A stretch of 64,000 nucleotides of DNA from Phenylobacterium sp. (GCF_016124325.1 NZ_WGNY01000003.1:62001-126000), one strand, 5' to 3'. Counted from the first letter of the stretch, positions 9,896 to 23,253 are shown. Notes: generated from the letters alone by a model not told the origin. Numbers and translations are program-made.

Positions 9896-9932
9896 CGCGG
9901 GAGGGGCTGGAGGGCGCCTCCCGCGGTTCTTT
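9896..9932 (+). terminator. hairpin terminator after the small secreted protein
   Basis: CGCGGGAGG (9896-9904) pairs with CCTCCCGCG (9917-9925), followed by GTTCTTTC. It lies about 90 bases before ettA and so separates the two units. Confidence 0.6.
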
Positions 9933-10017
9933 CGCCCCTCACATTGCGCCCACGCCGCTCGACCGCTATCTCCCGCGCGACTTCCCACATCCCGGACAAG
10001 CGAGCGCGGACGCCCCC

Positions 10018-11682
<1,665 letters not shown>

Positions 11683-11798
11683 GCGTGCGCGGTTGAGGCC
11701 GCGCAAGCTTCGCCTTAGGGTCGCCGAGGGGCGCTGACCGACCTCCGCCGCGCAGCGCGGCGGGTGATCTCAGAGTGCGCCCTGCGTGGGGGGCGTAG

Positions 11799-13436
11799 AT
11801 GTCGACAATCGTGGGGACCGAAGCCGGCGAGGGCCTGCAGGGCGACGACTCCAATGACTCCTTGTCTGGGCTCGGCGGCGACGACACGCTGGCCGGCAAT
11901 GCCGGGTCGGACACGATCGACGGTGGCGTGGGCGACGACAGTATCAGCGACAGCTTCGATGGCGGCACGTTTCTGGGCGGGGCCGGCGACGACTGGATCT
12001 TCGCCAACGGCTACAGACAATCCGGCCCATTGCCTCGGCTCCTCCTGGACGGGGGCGACGGGACCGATCACCTCAGGGTCACGGGCGACAGCGCGACCAC
12101 CAGCTACGCCACCCTGCTGGGCGGTGCTGGGAACGATCAGATCACTGTTTCTCGCCTAGTCCAGTTCAGTATCGACGCGGGCTCCGGCGACGATCATGTC
12201 ACAATTTACGGTGCAGCTGTGCACAGCTCGGTCACGCTTGGCCCTGGCGCGGACCGATTGTCGGCCCAGCTATCGATCTCGGCTGTACAGTCGCCCGCGA
12301 GCTTCATCACGGTCACCGACTTCCAGACGGGGAGCGACGGGGACCGCGTCGAGGTTCCGCTCACCGACAGACTGACCAACTGGGACGGCCAGACCAACCC
12401 CTTCTCGACCGGCCATTTCAGGCTCGTCCAAGAGGGCGCCGACACCATTCTTCAGATCGACCAGGATGGAAACGGTTCTGCCAGTTCGTTCCTGGACTTC
12501 ATCCGGTTCTCAAATGCCGCCAGCACCAGCTTTATCGCCTACAATCTCTTCGACTTCGATCCGTCCGGCGCCTCTTCGCCGCCCAACAAGATTCTCGGCA
12601 CGTCCGGCGCGGACCATCTCGTCGGCACGAACGGCCCGGATTCCATCGCCGGGTTCGACGACGGCGACGATCTGCTGGGCGGTCCCGGCGGCGACACGCT
12701 GGACGGGGGCGATGGCGGCGATGATATCCGCGGCGAGGCCGGCGATGACAGCCTGGTCGGCGGGGCGGGCGACGACGCCCTGTTCGGTGGTCTAGGGGTC
12801 GACGACGTCTCCGGCAATGACACGATCGACGCCGGTTCGGGGAATGATGAAGTCTATGGCGCCGATGGGGACGACGTCATCACCGCCACCGACGGAACCA
12901 ACTATCTCCGCGGGGGATCGGGCGACGACTCCATCGTCGGCGGGACGGGGTTCGACGACATCAACGGCAACCAGGGCAACGACACCTGTGTCTCCGGCGG
13001 CGGGGACGACTGGGTGGTCGGCGGCAAGGACAACGACAGCCTCGTGGGTTCGGCCGGCCAGAACCTGGTCTACGGCAACCTCGGAAACGACACCTGCGAC
13101 GGCGGCGACGGGGACGACATCGTCCGCGGCGGGCAGAACGACGACGTGATCTTCGGTGGGGCCGGCGACGACTTCGTCTCGGGCGACAAGGGCGACGACA
13201 CCATCACCGGCGGGGCGGGCGCCGACCGGTTCCATACCTTCGGGGCGGCCGGGATCGACCGGGTGCTCGACTTCCACATCGCCGAAGGCGATCGGGTGCA
13301 GCTCGATCCGGGCACCGTCTACACGGTCTCCCAGGTGGGCGCGGACACGGTCATCGACATGACCGGCGGCGGCAAGATGATCCTGGTGGGCGTGCAGATG
13401 AGCACCCTCACCGGCGACTGGATCTTCGGGGCCTGA
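11799..13436 (+). CDS. RTX calcium-binding repeat protein (type I secretion substrate)
   Basis: A 545-residue protein without signal peptide, as expected for C-terminal type I secretion. Glycine/aspartate nonapeptides of the GGAGDD type occur at residues 25-60, 95-130 and densely from about 265 to 480. A region at 140-255 forms beta-rich spacer. The C-terminal 180 residues hold repeats plus a FADRVLDF-like (here GIDRVLDFHIAEGDRV) domain common before RTX secretion signals. That part is almost identical to the end of the next gene. No enzyme domain is visible. No ABC exporter, membrane fusion protein or TolC gene is in the window, so secretion must use a system encoded elsewhere. Confidence 0.85.
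   Translation: MSTIVGTEAGEGLQGDDSNDSLSGLGGDDTLAGNAGSDTIDGGVGDDSISDSFDGGTFLGGAGDDWIFANGYRQSGPLPRLLLDGGDGTDHLRVTGDSATTSYATLLGGAGNDQITVSRLVQFSIDAGSGDDHVTIYGAAVHSSVTLGPGADRLSAQLSISAVQSPASFITVTDFQTGSDGDRVEVPLTDRLTNWDGQTNPFSTGHFRLVQEGADTILQIDQDGNGSASSFLDFIRFSNAASTSFIAYNLFDFDPSGASSPPNKILGTSGADHLVGTNGPDSIAGFDDGDDLLGGPGGDTLDGGDGGDDIRGEAGDDSLVGGAGDDALFGGLGVDDVSGNDTIDAGSGNDEVYGADGDDVITATDGTNYLRGGSGDDSIVGGTGFDDINGNQGNDTCVSGGGDDWVVGGKDNDSLVGSAGQNLVYGNLGNDTCDGGDGDDIVRGGQNDDVIFGGAGDDFVSGDKGDDTITGGAGADRFHTFGAAGIDRVLDFHIAEGDRVQLDPGTVYTVSQVGADTVIDMTGGGKMILVGVQMSTLTGDWIFGA
12897..13436 (+). repeat. 540-bp C-terminal RTX module, copy 1
   Basis: Aligns without gaps to 14539-15078 (offset 1642 bases) from ACCAACTATCTCCGC to the stop codon. 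It encodes the last 180 residues of both RTX genes, with only scattered substitutions. Confidence 0.9.
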
Positions 13437-13542
13437 CCGCGAGCCGGGGCGCGGCGGCGCGCGAGGCGGCCTGGCGGATGAGGCAACCGGGCGCCGCATT
13501 TTCGCGTACAATCCGCGGGACGCACACCAACGGGAGGCGACA

Positions 13543-15078
13543 GTGGCCGACCCGACCGCCGAAGAGCAGCTGCTGCTCGAATACATCAACGCCGCGCGGA
13601 TCGACCCGCTGGGCGACGCGGCGCGCTACATCTCGAGCTACGCCGGAACCGCCACGTCGGCGGACGCCGCCATCAATTCGGCGCTGAAGTTCTTCGGCGT
13701 CTCGGGCCCGGCGCTGCTGGAGGCCTATTCGGCGCTGACCCCGGTGCGGCCGCTGGCCTGGAACGACGCGCTCTCCGACGCCGCCCAGGGCCACGACGCG
13801 GCGATGATCGCCGCCGACATGCAGACCCACCAGGCGCCGGGCGAGGCCGGCCTGGGCGCCCGGGTCGCCGCGGCGGGCTACAACTACACGCTGGCCGGCG
13901 AGAACGTCTTCGCCTTCGCCGAGTCGCCGCTCTACGCCCACGCCGGCTTCATGGTGGACTGGGGTTCCGGTCCCGGCGGGATGCAGTCGCCGGCCGGCCA
14001 CCGCGACAACATCATGGACGGGACGTTCCGCGAGATCGGCGTCGCCATCGTCCACGAGACCAACCCCTCAACCGACGTCGGCCCGCAGGTGGTGACCGAA
14101 GACCTGGGCGCGCGCTCGCAGGCCGACGTCTTCATCCTGGGCGTGGCCTACGCCGACACCGACGGCGACGACTTCTATTCCATCGGCGAGGGGCGCAGCG
14201 GCCTGCACGTGGCCCTGGGCGGGGCGGGCGCCGACAATTTCGCCACCGGCGGCTACACGCTGGAGAGCAGCCTGACGGGCGTCCAGACCGTGACGCTGAC
14301 CGGGGCGGGCCTCAGCGGGGCGGTCTCGGTGACGCTGAACCTGGCGTCGGGCGACAACGTCAAGCTGGACGTGGTGAACGGGACCGAGCTGAAGACCTCG
14401 GCCTCGGCCACGGTGTCGGGCGCGGTCAAGACGATCGAGGCGATCGGCGCCAGCGGCCTGTCGCTCAAGGCGATCGGGGCCGGGGGCTACACCATCCAGG
14501 GCGGAGCGGGGGCCGACACCGTCGGCGCCGAGGCGGGGACCAACTATCTCCGCGGGGGTTCTGGCGACGACTCGATCGTCGGCGGCTCGGGCTTCGACGA
14601 CATCAACGGCAACCAGGGCAACGACACCTGTGTCTCCGGCGGCGGGGACGACTGGGTGGTCGGCGGCAAGGACAACGACAGCCTGACGGGTTCGGCCGGT
14701 CAGAACCTGGTCTATGGCAACCTCGGGAACGACACCTGTGACGGCGGCGACGGGGACGACATCGTTCGTGGCGGCCAGAACGACGACGTGATCTTCGGCG
14801 GGGCCGGCGACGACTTCGTCTCGGGCGACAAGGGAAACGACACGATCACCGGCGGGGCCGGCGCCGACCGCTTCCACACCTTCGGAGCCGCCGGGATCGA
14901 CCGGGTGCTGGACTTCCACATCGCCGAGGGCGACCGGGTGCAGCTCGATCCTGGCACCGTCTATACGGTCTCCCAGGTGGGCGCGGACACGGTCATCGAC
15001 ATGACCGGCGGCGGCCAGATGATCCTGGTCGGCGTGCAGATGAGCACCCTCACCGGGGACTGGATCTTCGGAGCCTGA
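13543..15078 (+). CDS. CAP/SCP-domain protein fused to RTX repeats
   Basis: A 511-residue protein starting at GTG 13543 behind GGGAGGCGACA. Residues about 8-175 form a CAP (SCP/PR-1-like) domain with AQGHDAAMIAADMQTHQ, AGENVFAF and GHRDNIMDGTFREIG, the conserved CAP signatures. Residues 215-320 form a beta-rich linker and 325-511 the RTX nonapeptides with the shared C-terminal module. Bacterial CAP proteins are extracellular and mostly uncharacterised. Fused to RTX repeats, this one is expected to leave by type I secretion and fold with calcium. It follows the first RTX gene by 106 bases on the same strand. Confidence 0.88.
   Translation: MADPTAEEQLLLEYINAARIDPLGDAARYISSYAGTATSADAAINSALKFFGVSGPALLEAYSALTPVRPLAWNDALSDAAQGHDAAMIAADMQTHQAPGEAGLGARVAAAGYNYTLAGENVFAFAESPLYAHAGFMVDWGSGPGGMQSPAGHRDNIMDGTFREIGVAIVHETNPSTDVGPQVVTEDLGARSQADVFILGVAYADTDGDDFYSIGEGRSGLHVALGGAGADNFATGGYTLESSLTGVQTVTLTGAGLSGAVSVTLNLASGDNVKLDVVNGTELKTSASATVSGAVKTIEAIGASGLSLKAIGAGGYTIQGGAGADTVGAEAGTNYLRGGSGDDSIVGGSGFDDINGNQGNDTCVSGGGDDWVVGGKDNDSLTGSAGQNLVYGNLGNDTCDGGDGDDIVRGGQNDDVIFGGAGDDFVSGDKGNDTITGGAGADRFHTFGAAGIDRVLDFHIAEGDRVQLDPGTVYTVSQVGADTVIDMTGGGQMILVGVQMSTLTGDWIFGA
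14539..15078 (+). repeat. 540-bp C-terminal RTX module, copy 2
   Basis: Second copy of the module at 12897-13436. Equal length with no indels points to recent duplication or ongoing gene conversion. Confidence 0.9.
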
Positions 15079-15119
15079 CGGCCGGCCTCGACGCGTCCCG
15101 AGGACCGGATCGCCCGCGG

Positions 15120-16361
15120 TCAGGCCGGCATCTCCCGCACGCGCCTGAGCGCCGGGGCCATGAGGCCGTAGACCGGACCGATCAGCAGGCCGGCGATCGC
15201 CACCAGCAACGTCTCGCGCAGGCCCAGCACGCCGCCCAAAGCCCCGCCCGCCAGCGCGCCCGCGACCGCGCCGGCGCCCGGCGCCGCGCGGAAGACCGCT
15301 CCGACCCGGCCCAGCACCTCGTTGGGCAGCACCGCCTGGCGCAGGCTGGACGCCAGGATCAGCGGGACCACGCCGAAGGCGTCGCCCAGGATCTGCGAAA
15401 CCACGAGGGCCGCCATGGCGCCGGCGCGGTCGTGCGGCGCGAACAGGATCAGCATGGTGCCCAGCGCCGAGAGAACGCCGGCGATCGAGATCGCGGGCCC
15501 CACGCCGAGCCACCGGGCCATGGTCTGGGCGAGCATCGAGCCCGCCAGGGCGCCCACGCCGCCCGCCGCGATGCCCAGGCCCATCAGCGCCGTGCCCAGC
15601 CCCATGTCGCGCAGGACGTAGGCGATGTAGAGCGCGCTGAAGAAGCCGCCGAACAGCCCGCCCGTCGTCGTCATGATCAGCAGCACGCGCACGCGGGGCT
15701 CGGCCCAGGCGGTGGCGGCGCCCGTGACGAGGCCGTTTCGCCAGCCGCGCCGACGGCTGGCGTCGGGCGTGGGCTCGGGCGTGCGGATGCGCCAGAGGAA
15801 CAGGGCCGAGACCATGTAGGTCACCGCGTTGACCGCCACGGCGAACGGCGCCGTCAGCGCCTGGAAGAGCACGCCGGCCAGGGCCGGGCCGCCCATCTCG
15901 GCGACGGACTCGGTGGCCGAGATCTTGGCGTTGGCGTCCAGGGTCAGCGCCTTGCCCACGAGGCTGGGCAGGTAGGCGTGGTCGGCGATGGCGAACAGCA
16001 CGCTGGCCGCGGCCACGACGGTGGCCACCACATAGACCTGGAGCATCGACAGCACGCCCAGCCAGGCGGCGATCGGAAGGCTCACGAGAACCACGCCGCG
16101 CAGCAGGTCGGCGCCGATCAGGATGCGGCGGCGCGGGGTGTGGTCGACGAAGTCGCCGGCGGTCAGGCCGACGAGGAGGCCGGCCGCGCTCGAAAGCGCC
16201 GCCAGCACGCCGAGCTCGCCGGGCTGTGCGGCCAGGCCCAGCACGGCCATGATCGGCAGGCCCTCGCGGGTGATGCGCGCGCCGAAGTCGGAAACGGCCT
16301 GGGCGGCCCAAAGGCGCAGGAAGTCACGCTCGCGCCAGAGCGGGGAGGAGAAGGGGGACAT
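15120..16361 (-). CDS. MFS transporter (EntS/MFS_3-like exporter type)
   Basis: A 413-residue, 12-helix permease. The N-terminal SPLWRERDFLRLWAAQAVSD and the inner loop GDFVDHTPRRRILIGADLLR fit the exporter branch related to EntS and macrolide-efflux carriers. The ATESVAEMGGPALAGVLFQ segment in helix 5 is also typical of this group. The substrate is unknown. It is convergent with the CAP-RTX gene, with a 41-base gap. Confidence 0.85.
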   Translation of the reverse strand: MSPFSSPLWRERDFLRLWAAQAVSDFGARITREGLPIMAVLGLAAQPGELGVLAALSSAAGLLVGLTAGDFVDHTPRRRILIGADLLRGVVLVSLPIAAWLGVLSMLQVYVVATVVAAASVLFAIADHAYLPSLVGKALTLDANAKISATESVAEMGGPALAGVLFQALTAPFAVAVNAVTYMVSALFLWRIRTPEPTPDASRRRGWRNGLVTGAATAWAEPRVRVLLIMTTTGGLFGGFFSALYIAYVLRDMGLGTALMGLGIAAGGVGALAGSMLAQTMARWLGVGPAISIAGVLSALGTMLILFAPHDRAGAMAALVVSQILGDAFGVVPLILASSLRQAVLPNEVLGRVGAVFRAAPGAGAVAGALAGGALGGVLGLRETLLVAIAGLLIGPVYGLMAPALRRVREMPA

Positions 16362-16493
16362 GCGATGCCGGGTGTTGCGGCGGCCATGCGGCCAGAGGCC
16401 CGCGCAGGCGCGCGGGGGCTTGCGGTGAGCCGAATTTGAAGGCCGCCGCGCGGGCCCACCGGGGGCGGTTAGTCGCCGAACGGTGATCTCAAG

Positions 16494-16997
16494 TCAAGCT
16501 TGGGCGAGGAAGGCGGCGATCTCGCGGTCGTTCCGCAGGTGGAAGAGGCGGGCGTGCGCGCCGTGTTCGGCCAGCGCCGCCTCGACCTCGGGCCTGACCC
16601 TACGGTCGAAGGTCCAGATGTAGCGGTAGAAGGCGAAGTCGATCTTTTCGCGACAGCCCTCCGCCATGTCGGGGCGGCCGCCGTCGCGATAGGTCACCGC
16701 CCGCCAGATCGCGCGGCACAGGCACAGCGTCCGGGGCTGGTCGATCCAGACGATGGTGTCGGACATGGGCATCCGAAGGTGGAAGGTCGAGGGGAACTGG
16801 CCGTCGCAGATCCAGGCCGGGGCCTGCAGCGCCGCCATCACCCGCGTCCGGTAGTCGTCGCGGTCGCTCTCGACCCAGCCCGGCTTCCAGAAGAGGACGT
16901 CGAGGTGGATGACGGGCAGGCCCAGCTTGTCGCCCAGGCGGCGCGCCAGGGTCGACTTGCCGCCGCCCGAGTTCCCGATGATCAGCACCCGGCGCAT
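16494..16997 (-). CDS. P-loop kinase-like protein (topology modulation / adenylate-kinase-like)
   Basis: A 167-residue protein beginning MRRVLIIGNSGGGKSTLARR with a Walker A motif at residues 8-16. It continues with PVIHLDVLFWKPGW and EWICDGQF-like (here APAWICDGQFPSTF) segments that characterise the small family annotated as topology modulation or FlaR-like kinases. The nucleoside or nucleotide substrate is unknown. Start ATG 16997 is chosen over the longer 17123 frame because the P-loop normally sits within the first 15 residues, and GAGGGCGTC lies just upstream. Confidence 0.8.
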   Translation of the reverse strand: MRRVLIIGNSGGGKSTLARRLGDKLGLPVIHLDVLFWKPGWVESDRDDYRTRVMAALQAPAWICDGQFPSTFHLRMPMSDTIVWIDQPRTLCLCRAIWRAVTYRDGGRPDMAEGCREKIDFAFYRYIWTFDRRVRPEVEAALAEHGAHARLFHLRNDREIAAFLAQA

Positions 16998-17110
16998 GAC
17001 GCCCTCGCGGCCCTTCGGTACAATGCGATAGGCGAAGCCGCGCCGCGGGATCAACAGCTCACGGGCCTGGGATCGGTCTCCGAGCTGTGCGCGGCGCCCA
17101 CGCCGGAGAC

Positions 17111-17138
17111 TTGACGCGAACACATATAAAGATATCTT
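17111..17138 (+). promoter_or_regulatory. candidate housekeeping promoter of the methionine operon, leaderless
   Basis: TTGACG (17111-17116) and TATCTT (17133-17138) are spaced 16 bases apart. Transcription would begin about 17145-17147, exactly at the ATG of the regulator gene, and no ribosome-binding sequence precedes that ATG. Leaderless mRNAs are common in Caulobacter. Confidence 0.5.
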
Positions 17139-17144
17139 TATATG
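17123..17144. promoter_or_regulatory. perfect 22-bp palindromic operator upstream of the ArsR-methyltransferase gene
   Basis: CATATAAAGAT is followed directly by its reverse complement ATCTTTATATG. This strikingly AT-rich palindrome in a 70% GC background overlaps the predicted -10. It resembles the ATAAAGATATCTTTAT-type motif of SAH/SAM-responsive ArsR regulators (SahR group) as I recall it. Confidence 0.8.
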
Positions 17145-17146
17145 CG

Positions 17147-18118
17147 ATGAAGCTCTCCGCCAAACAGGCTGTGGACGTGCTGCGCGCGGCGGGCGAGCCG
17201 ACGCGCCTGCGCATCCTTGCGCTGCTGGAGCGCGAGGAGCTGGCGGTGCTGGAAATCTGCCGCGTGCTCGACCAGAGCCAGCCCCGGGTGTCGCGGCACC
17301 TGAAGCTGCTGGCCGAGGCGGGGCTGGTCGAGCGTTTTCCGGACGGCGCGTGGGTCTTCTACCGCCTGACCGGCGAGGGCCGCGCTCACGAGGTGATCGG
17401 CGAGGTGCTGGCCCGGCTCAATCCGGACGATCCCGTGCTGGCGCGCGACCGGCGCAAGATCGACGATGTGCAGGCCGAGCGCGCGGCGGCGGCCCAGGCC
17501 TATTTCGCCGACAACGCCGCCCAATGGGACCGCATCCGCTCGCTCTATGTGTCGGACACGTCCGTCGAGGCCGAGATCCTGCGCGCGACGGGCGGCGGCC
17601 ACGTGCGGCGGCTGGTGGACCTGGGTTCGGGCACCGGCCGGATGCTGATGCTGCTCGCGCCCCACGCCGACCACGCGCTGGGCCTCGACCTGTCGCAGCA
17701 GATGCTGAACATCGCCCGCCGCAACACGGCCGAGGCCGGGCTCTCCAACGTGGAACTGCGCCACGGCGACATCTTCGACACGCGCCTGCCCGAGGGCGGC
17801 GCCGACCTGGTTGTCGTTCACCAGGTGCTGCACTACCTGAGCGATCCAGCGGCGGCGGTGCGCGAGGCGGCGCGGATCACGGCGCCGGGCGGCCGGCTGG
17901 TCATCGTCGACTTCGCGCCCCACCAGCACGAATTCCTGCGCGAGCAGCACCAGCACCGACGGTTAGGGTTTTCCGACGAAGAGATGAACCGCTGGCTGGC
18001 CGAGGCCGAGCTGCCGCAGGTGGCGCAGATGGACCTGCCGCCGACCCGGGCCGATGGCCTGACCGTGAAGATCTGGGCCGCCCGGCGCGCGCCCACGCAA
18101 CTGAGGAGCGCCGCATGA
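17147..18118 (+). CDS. ArsR-type regulator fused to a SAM-dependent methyltransferase domain (SahR-like regulator of methionine genes)
   Basis: A 323-residue two-domain protein. Residues 1-90 are an ArsR winged helix (AGEPTRLRILALLEREEL, then SQPRVSRHLKLLAEAGLVERF). Residues 125-310 are a class I methyltransferase fold with motif I VDLGSGTGRMLMLLA and an acidic motif II in GLDLSQQML. It heads an operon with metF and the two metH parts, so it most likely senses S-adenosylmethionine or S-adenosylhomocysteine through the methyltransferase pocket and represses the operon at the palindrome just upstream. Start ATG 17147 is chosen because the next upstream GTG would place residues across the operator. 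Its stop overlaps metF by the four bases ATGA. Confidence 0.88.
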   Translation: MKLSAKQAVDVLRAAGEPTRLRILALLEREELAVLEICRVLDQSQPRVSRHLKLLAEAGLVERFPDGAWVFYRLTGEGRAHEVIGEVLARLNPDDPVLARDRRKIDDVQAERAAAAQAYFADNAAQWDRIRSLYVSDTSVEAEILRATGGGHVRRLVDLGSGTGRMLMLLAPHADHALGLDLSQQMLNIARRNTAEAGLSNVELRHGDIFDTRLPEGGADLVVVHQVLHYLSDPAAAVREAARITAPGGRLVIVDFAPHQHEFLREQHQHRRLGFSDEEMNRWLAEAELPQVAQMDLPPTRADGLTVKIWAARRAPTQLRSAA

Positions 18119-19068
18119 CGCCGCAACGCAGAAGCACCGACGGGCCGGGCGCGGCCCTCGGCCCCGTCGCGCGCGCCGGCATCGGCGGCCGCCCGCGCCC
18201 CAGCGTGTCGTTCGAGTTCTCGCCGCCAAAGGGGCCGAAGTCCGAGGAGAGCCTGTGGGAGGCGATCCGGCGGCTGGAGCCGCTGAACCCGACGTTCGTC
18301 TCGGTCACCTACGGGGCCGGCGGCTCGACCCGCGAGCGCACGCATCGCACCGTGGTGCGGATGCTGAAGGAAACGACGCTGAAGCCCGCCGCGCACCTGA
18401 CCTGCGTCGAGGCCAGCCGCGCCGAGGTGGACGAGGTGGTGCGCGACTACTGGGCGGCGGGCATCCGCCACATCGTGGCGTTGCGCGGCGATCCGCCGGG
18501 CTCGCTGGGCGGCGTCTACGTGCCACCCGCCGACGGCTACGCCAACGCCACCGAGCTGACCGCCGGCATCAAGGCGATCGCCCCGTTCGACATCAGCGTG
18601 GGTCTTTATCCCCAGATCCATCCCGAAAGCCCGTCGGTGGACCATGACATCGAGGTGCTGAAGGCGAAGATCGACGCCGGGGCGACCCGTGCGATCACCA
18701 ACTTCTTCTTCGACATCGAGGGCTACCTGCGCTTCATCGAGCGCATCCGGAAGGCCGGCGTGACCATCCCGATCCTGCCGGGGATCATGCCGGTGTCGAG
18801 CTATGCCGGCCTGGCCAACATGTCCCAGCGGATCGGCGTCACCCTGCCGGGCTGGCTCGCCAATCTGTTCGACGGTCTCGACGAGGACCCGGAGACCCGC
18901 AAGCTGGTCGCCGCCTCCGTCGCCGCGGAGATGTGCGCCCGGCTGCAGGAGGAAGGCTTCTCCGACTTCCACTTCTACACCCTGAACCGCGCCGATCTGG
19001 TGTACGCGATCTGCCGCGTGCTGGGCGTGCGCGAGACGCCGACCGAACCCAAGGAAGCCGCGGCATGA
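18115..19068 (+). CDS. metF: 5,10-methylenetetrahydrofolate reductase
   Basis: A cytosolic FAD enzyme that reduces methylene-THF to methyl-THF, the methyl donor for methionine synthase. The product has 317 residues, normal for the bacterial type. PSVSFEFSPPKG near residue 30, SVTYGAGGSTRERTH (about 63-77), HLTCVEASRAEVD and IVALRGDPPG are the conserved MetF segments. ATGA overlaps link it to the regulator before it and metH after it, so it should be translated in step with both. The N-terminal 25 residues are poorly conserved linker-like sequence. Confidence 0.95.
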   Translation: MTPQRRSTDGPGAALGPVARAGIGGRPRPSVSFEFSPPKGPKSEESLWEAIRRLEPLNPTFVSVTYGAGGSTRERTHRTVVRMLKETTLKPAAHLTCVEASRAEVDEVVRDYWAAGIRHIVALRGDPPGSLGGVYVPPADGYANATELTAGIKAIAPFDISVGLYPQIHPESPSVDHDIEVLKAKIDAGATRAITNFFFDIEGYLRFIERIRKAGVTIPILPGIMPVSSYAGLANMSQRIGVTLPGWLANLFDGLDEDPETRKLVAASVAAEMCARLQEEGFSDFHFYTLNRADLVYAICRVLGVRETPTEPKEAAA

Positions 19069-20138
19069 ACCGGCCAAGCTCGAGACAGGAACGCATCGCG
19101 GCGCTGAAGGCCGCGGCCAGGGAGCGCGTGCTGATCCTGGACGGCTCGTGGGGCGTGATGATCCAGAAGCGCGGCCTGGACGAGGCGGACTATCGCGGCG
19201 ACCGGTTCGGCGACGCGCCCGGCCAGCTCAAGGGCGACAACGACCTGCTGTGCATCACCCGGCCCGACATCGTGGCCGACCTGCACGACCAGTACTACGC
19301 CGCCGGCGCCGACATCTCGGAGACCAACACCTTCTCGGCCACCTCGATCGGCCAGGCCGAGTACGGGCTGCAGGCCGCCGTGCGCGACATCAACCTGGAT
19401 GGCGCGCGCATCGCCCGCGAGGTCGCCGACCGCTGGACGGCGAAGGAGCCGGGCAAGCCGCGGTTCGTGGCCGGCTCGATCGGCCCGCTGCCGGTGATGC
19501 TGTCGATGAGCTCGGACGTGAACGATCCGGGCGCGCGCAAGGTGACGTTCGATCAGGTCTACGAGGCCTATTCCGAACAGGTCCGCGCGCTGCACGAGGG
19601 CGGGGTCGACCTGTTCCTCGTGGAGACGATCACCGACACGCTGAACTGCAAGGCTGCGATCAAGGCGATCCTCGACCTTGAGGACGAGGGCTACGAGCCG
19701 TTGCCGATCTGGATCTCCGGCACCATCACCGACCGCTCGGGGCGCACGCTGTCGGGGCAGACGGTGGAGGCGTTCTGGAACTCGGTGCGCCACGCCAAGC
19801 CGTTCGCGGTGGGCCTCAACTGCGCCCTGGGCGCCGAGCTGATGCGCCCGCACATCGCCGAGCTGGCCCGGGTCGCCGACACCCTGGTCTCGGCCTATCC
19901 GAACGCCGGCCTGCCCAACGCCATGGGCGAGTACGACGAGACGCCGGACCAGACGGGCCACCAACTCCATGAATGGGCCGAGCATGGCCTGGTCAACATC
20001 CTGGGCGGCTGCTGCGGCACCACGCCGGACCACATCCGCCACGTGGCCGAGGCGGTGAAGGGCCTGAAGCCGCGGCCGATCCCCGAACGGCCCACCGCCA
20101 TGCGGCTGGCCGGCCTGGAACCGTTCGAGCTCGCCTGA
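19065..20138 (+). CDS. metH: methionine synthase, N-terminal homocysteine-binding half (split MetH)
   Basis: A 357-residue protein consisting only of the homocysteine S-methyltransferase barrel that forms the N-terminal module of cobalamin-dependent Met[16 protein letters not shown] opens the barrel. The zinc ligands are in [11 protein letters not shown] (one Cys) and [12 protein letters not shown] (two Cys). The pterin, cobalamin and activation modules are absent and are encoded by 20602-23253. This split arrangement is known in Caulobacter relatives. ATGA overlap with metF and TGATG overlap with the next gene indicate translational coupling. Confidence 0.93.
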   Translation: MNRPSSRQERIAALKAAARERVLILDGSWGVMIQKRGLDEADYRGDRFGDAPGQLKGDNDLLCITRPDIVADLHDQYYAAGADISETNTFSATSIGQAEYGLQAAVRDINLDGARIAREVADRWTAKEPGKPRFVAGSIGPLPVMLSMSSDVNDPGARKVTFDQVYEAYSEQVRALHEGGVDLFLVETITDTLNCKAAIKAILDLEDEGYEPLPIWISGTITDRSGRTLSGQTVEAFWNSVRHAKPFAVGLNCALGAELMRPHIAELARVADTLVSAYPNAGLPNAMGEYDETPDQTGHQLHEWAEHGLVNILGGCCGTTPDHIRHVAEAVKGLKPRPIPERPTAMRLAGLEPFELA

Positions 20139-20601
20139 TGAAAGCGCCAGACTGGTACGACGCCTGGTGCGAGGAGGCGTTCGCCGACTTCTCCGCCAAG
20201 CAGAACCGGAACGCCGAAGCGTTCCGCCTCGAGTCGTGGCTCCGCTACGACTATGACACCCAGGCCCGCACCCTGACCTTCTCCGACGAGCAGGGGCCGC
20301 GTGTCGTGGCCGACATCCAGGTGGTGGGCCGAACCGGCGCGGTCGGATGGCTCTGGGGGTGGGGCGACCCCGCCTGGCCGCCGGCGAGCGTCGAGGCCAT
20401 GGGCCGGGTCCGCGACTTCGGCGCCGAGAACGGAGTGGAAGAGCTGACCACCGACTTCCTGAAGAGCGACGACCTCGAAGGGGCGGGCTGGATGCTCACC
20501 GCCATCGCCGCCCGCATTCTGGAGGCCGAAGGCGGCTACCGCGCCCAGAGCGCGAACGGCGCCGTCTATTTCCTGCTGCAGTCGATCAAGTTCGTGAGCT
20601 G

Positions 20602-20602
<1 letters not shown>
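20138..20602 (+). CDS. DUF6882-like protein encoded between the two MetH halves
   Basis: A 154-residue soluble protein. The pattern [38 protein letters not shown] and [19 protein letters not shown] resembles DUF6882 proteins, which have no established role. Its start overlaps the stop of the first metH gene, and its stop overlaps the start of the second metH gene, both as TGATG. The product should therefore be made in fixed ratio with both synthase subunits. A role in assembly, cobalamin handling or repair of methionine synthase is an inference from position only. There is no signal peptide or membrane segment. Confidence 0.8.

Positions 20603-23253
<2,651 letters not shown>

Noticed and set aside
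11799..15078. CRISPR-like array from the regular repeats
   Set aside because: The periodicity is the 27-base coding unit of RTX nonapeptides in a continuous reading frame, not repeat-spacer units.
16998..17146. SAM or cobalamin riboswitch upstream of the methionine operon
   Set aside because: The predicted promoter leaves no leader, and no conserved B12-box or SAM-aptamer segments are visible. Control is better explained by the palindromic operator.
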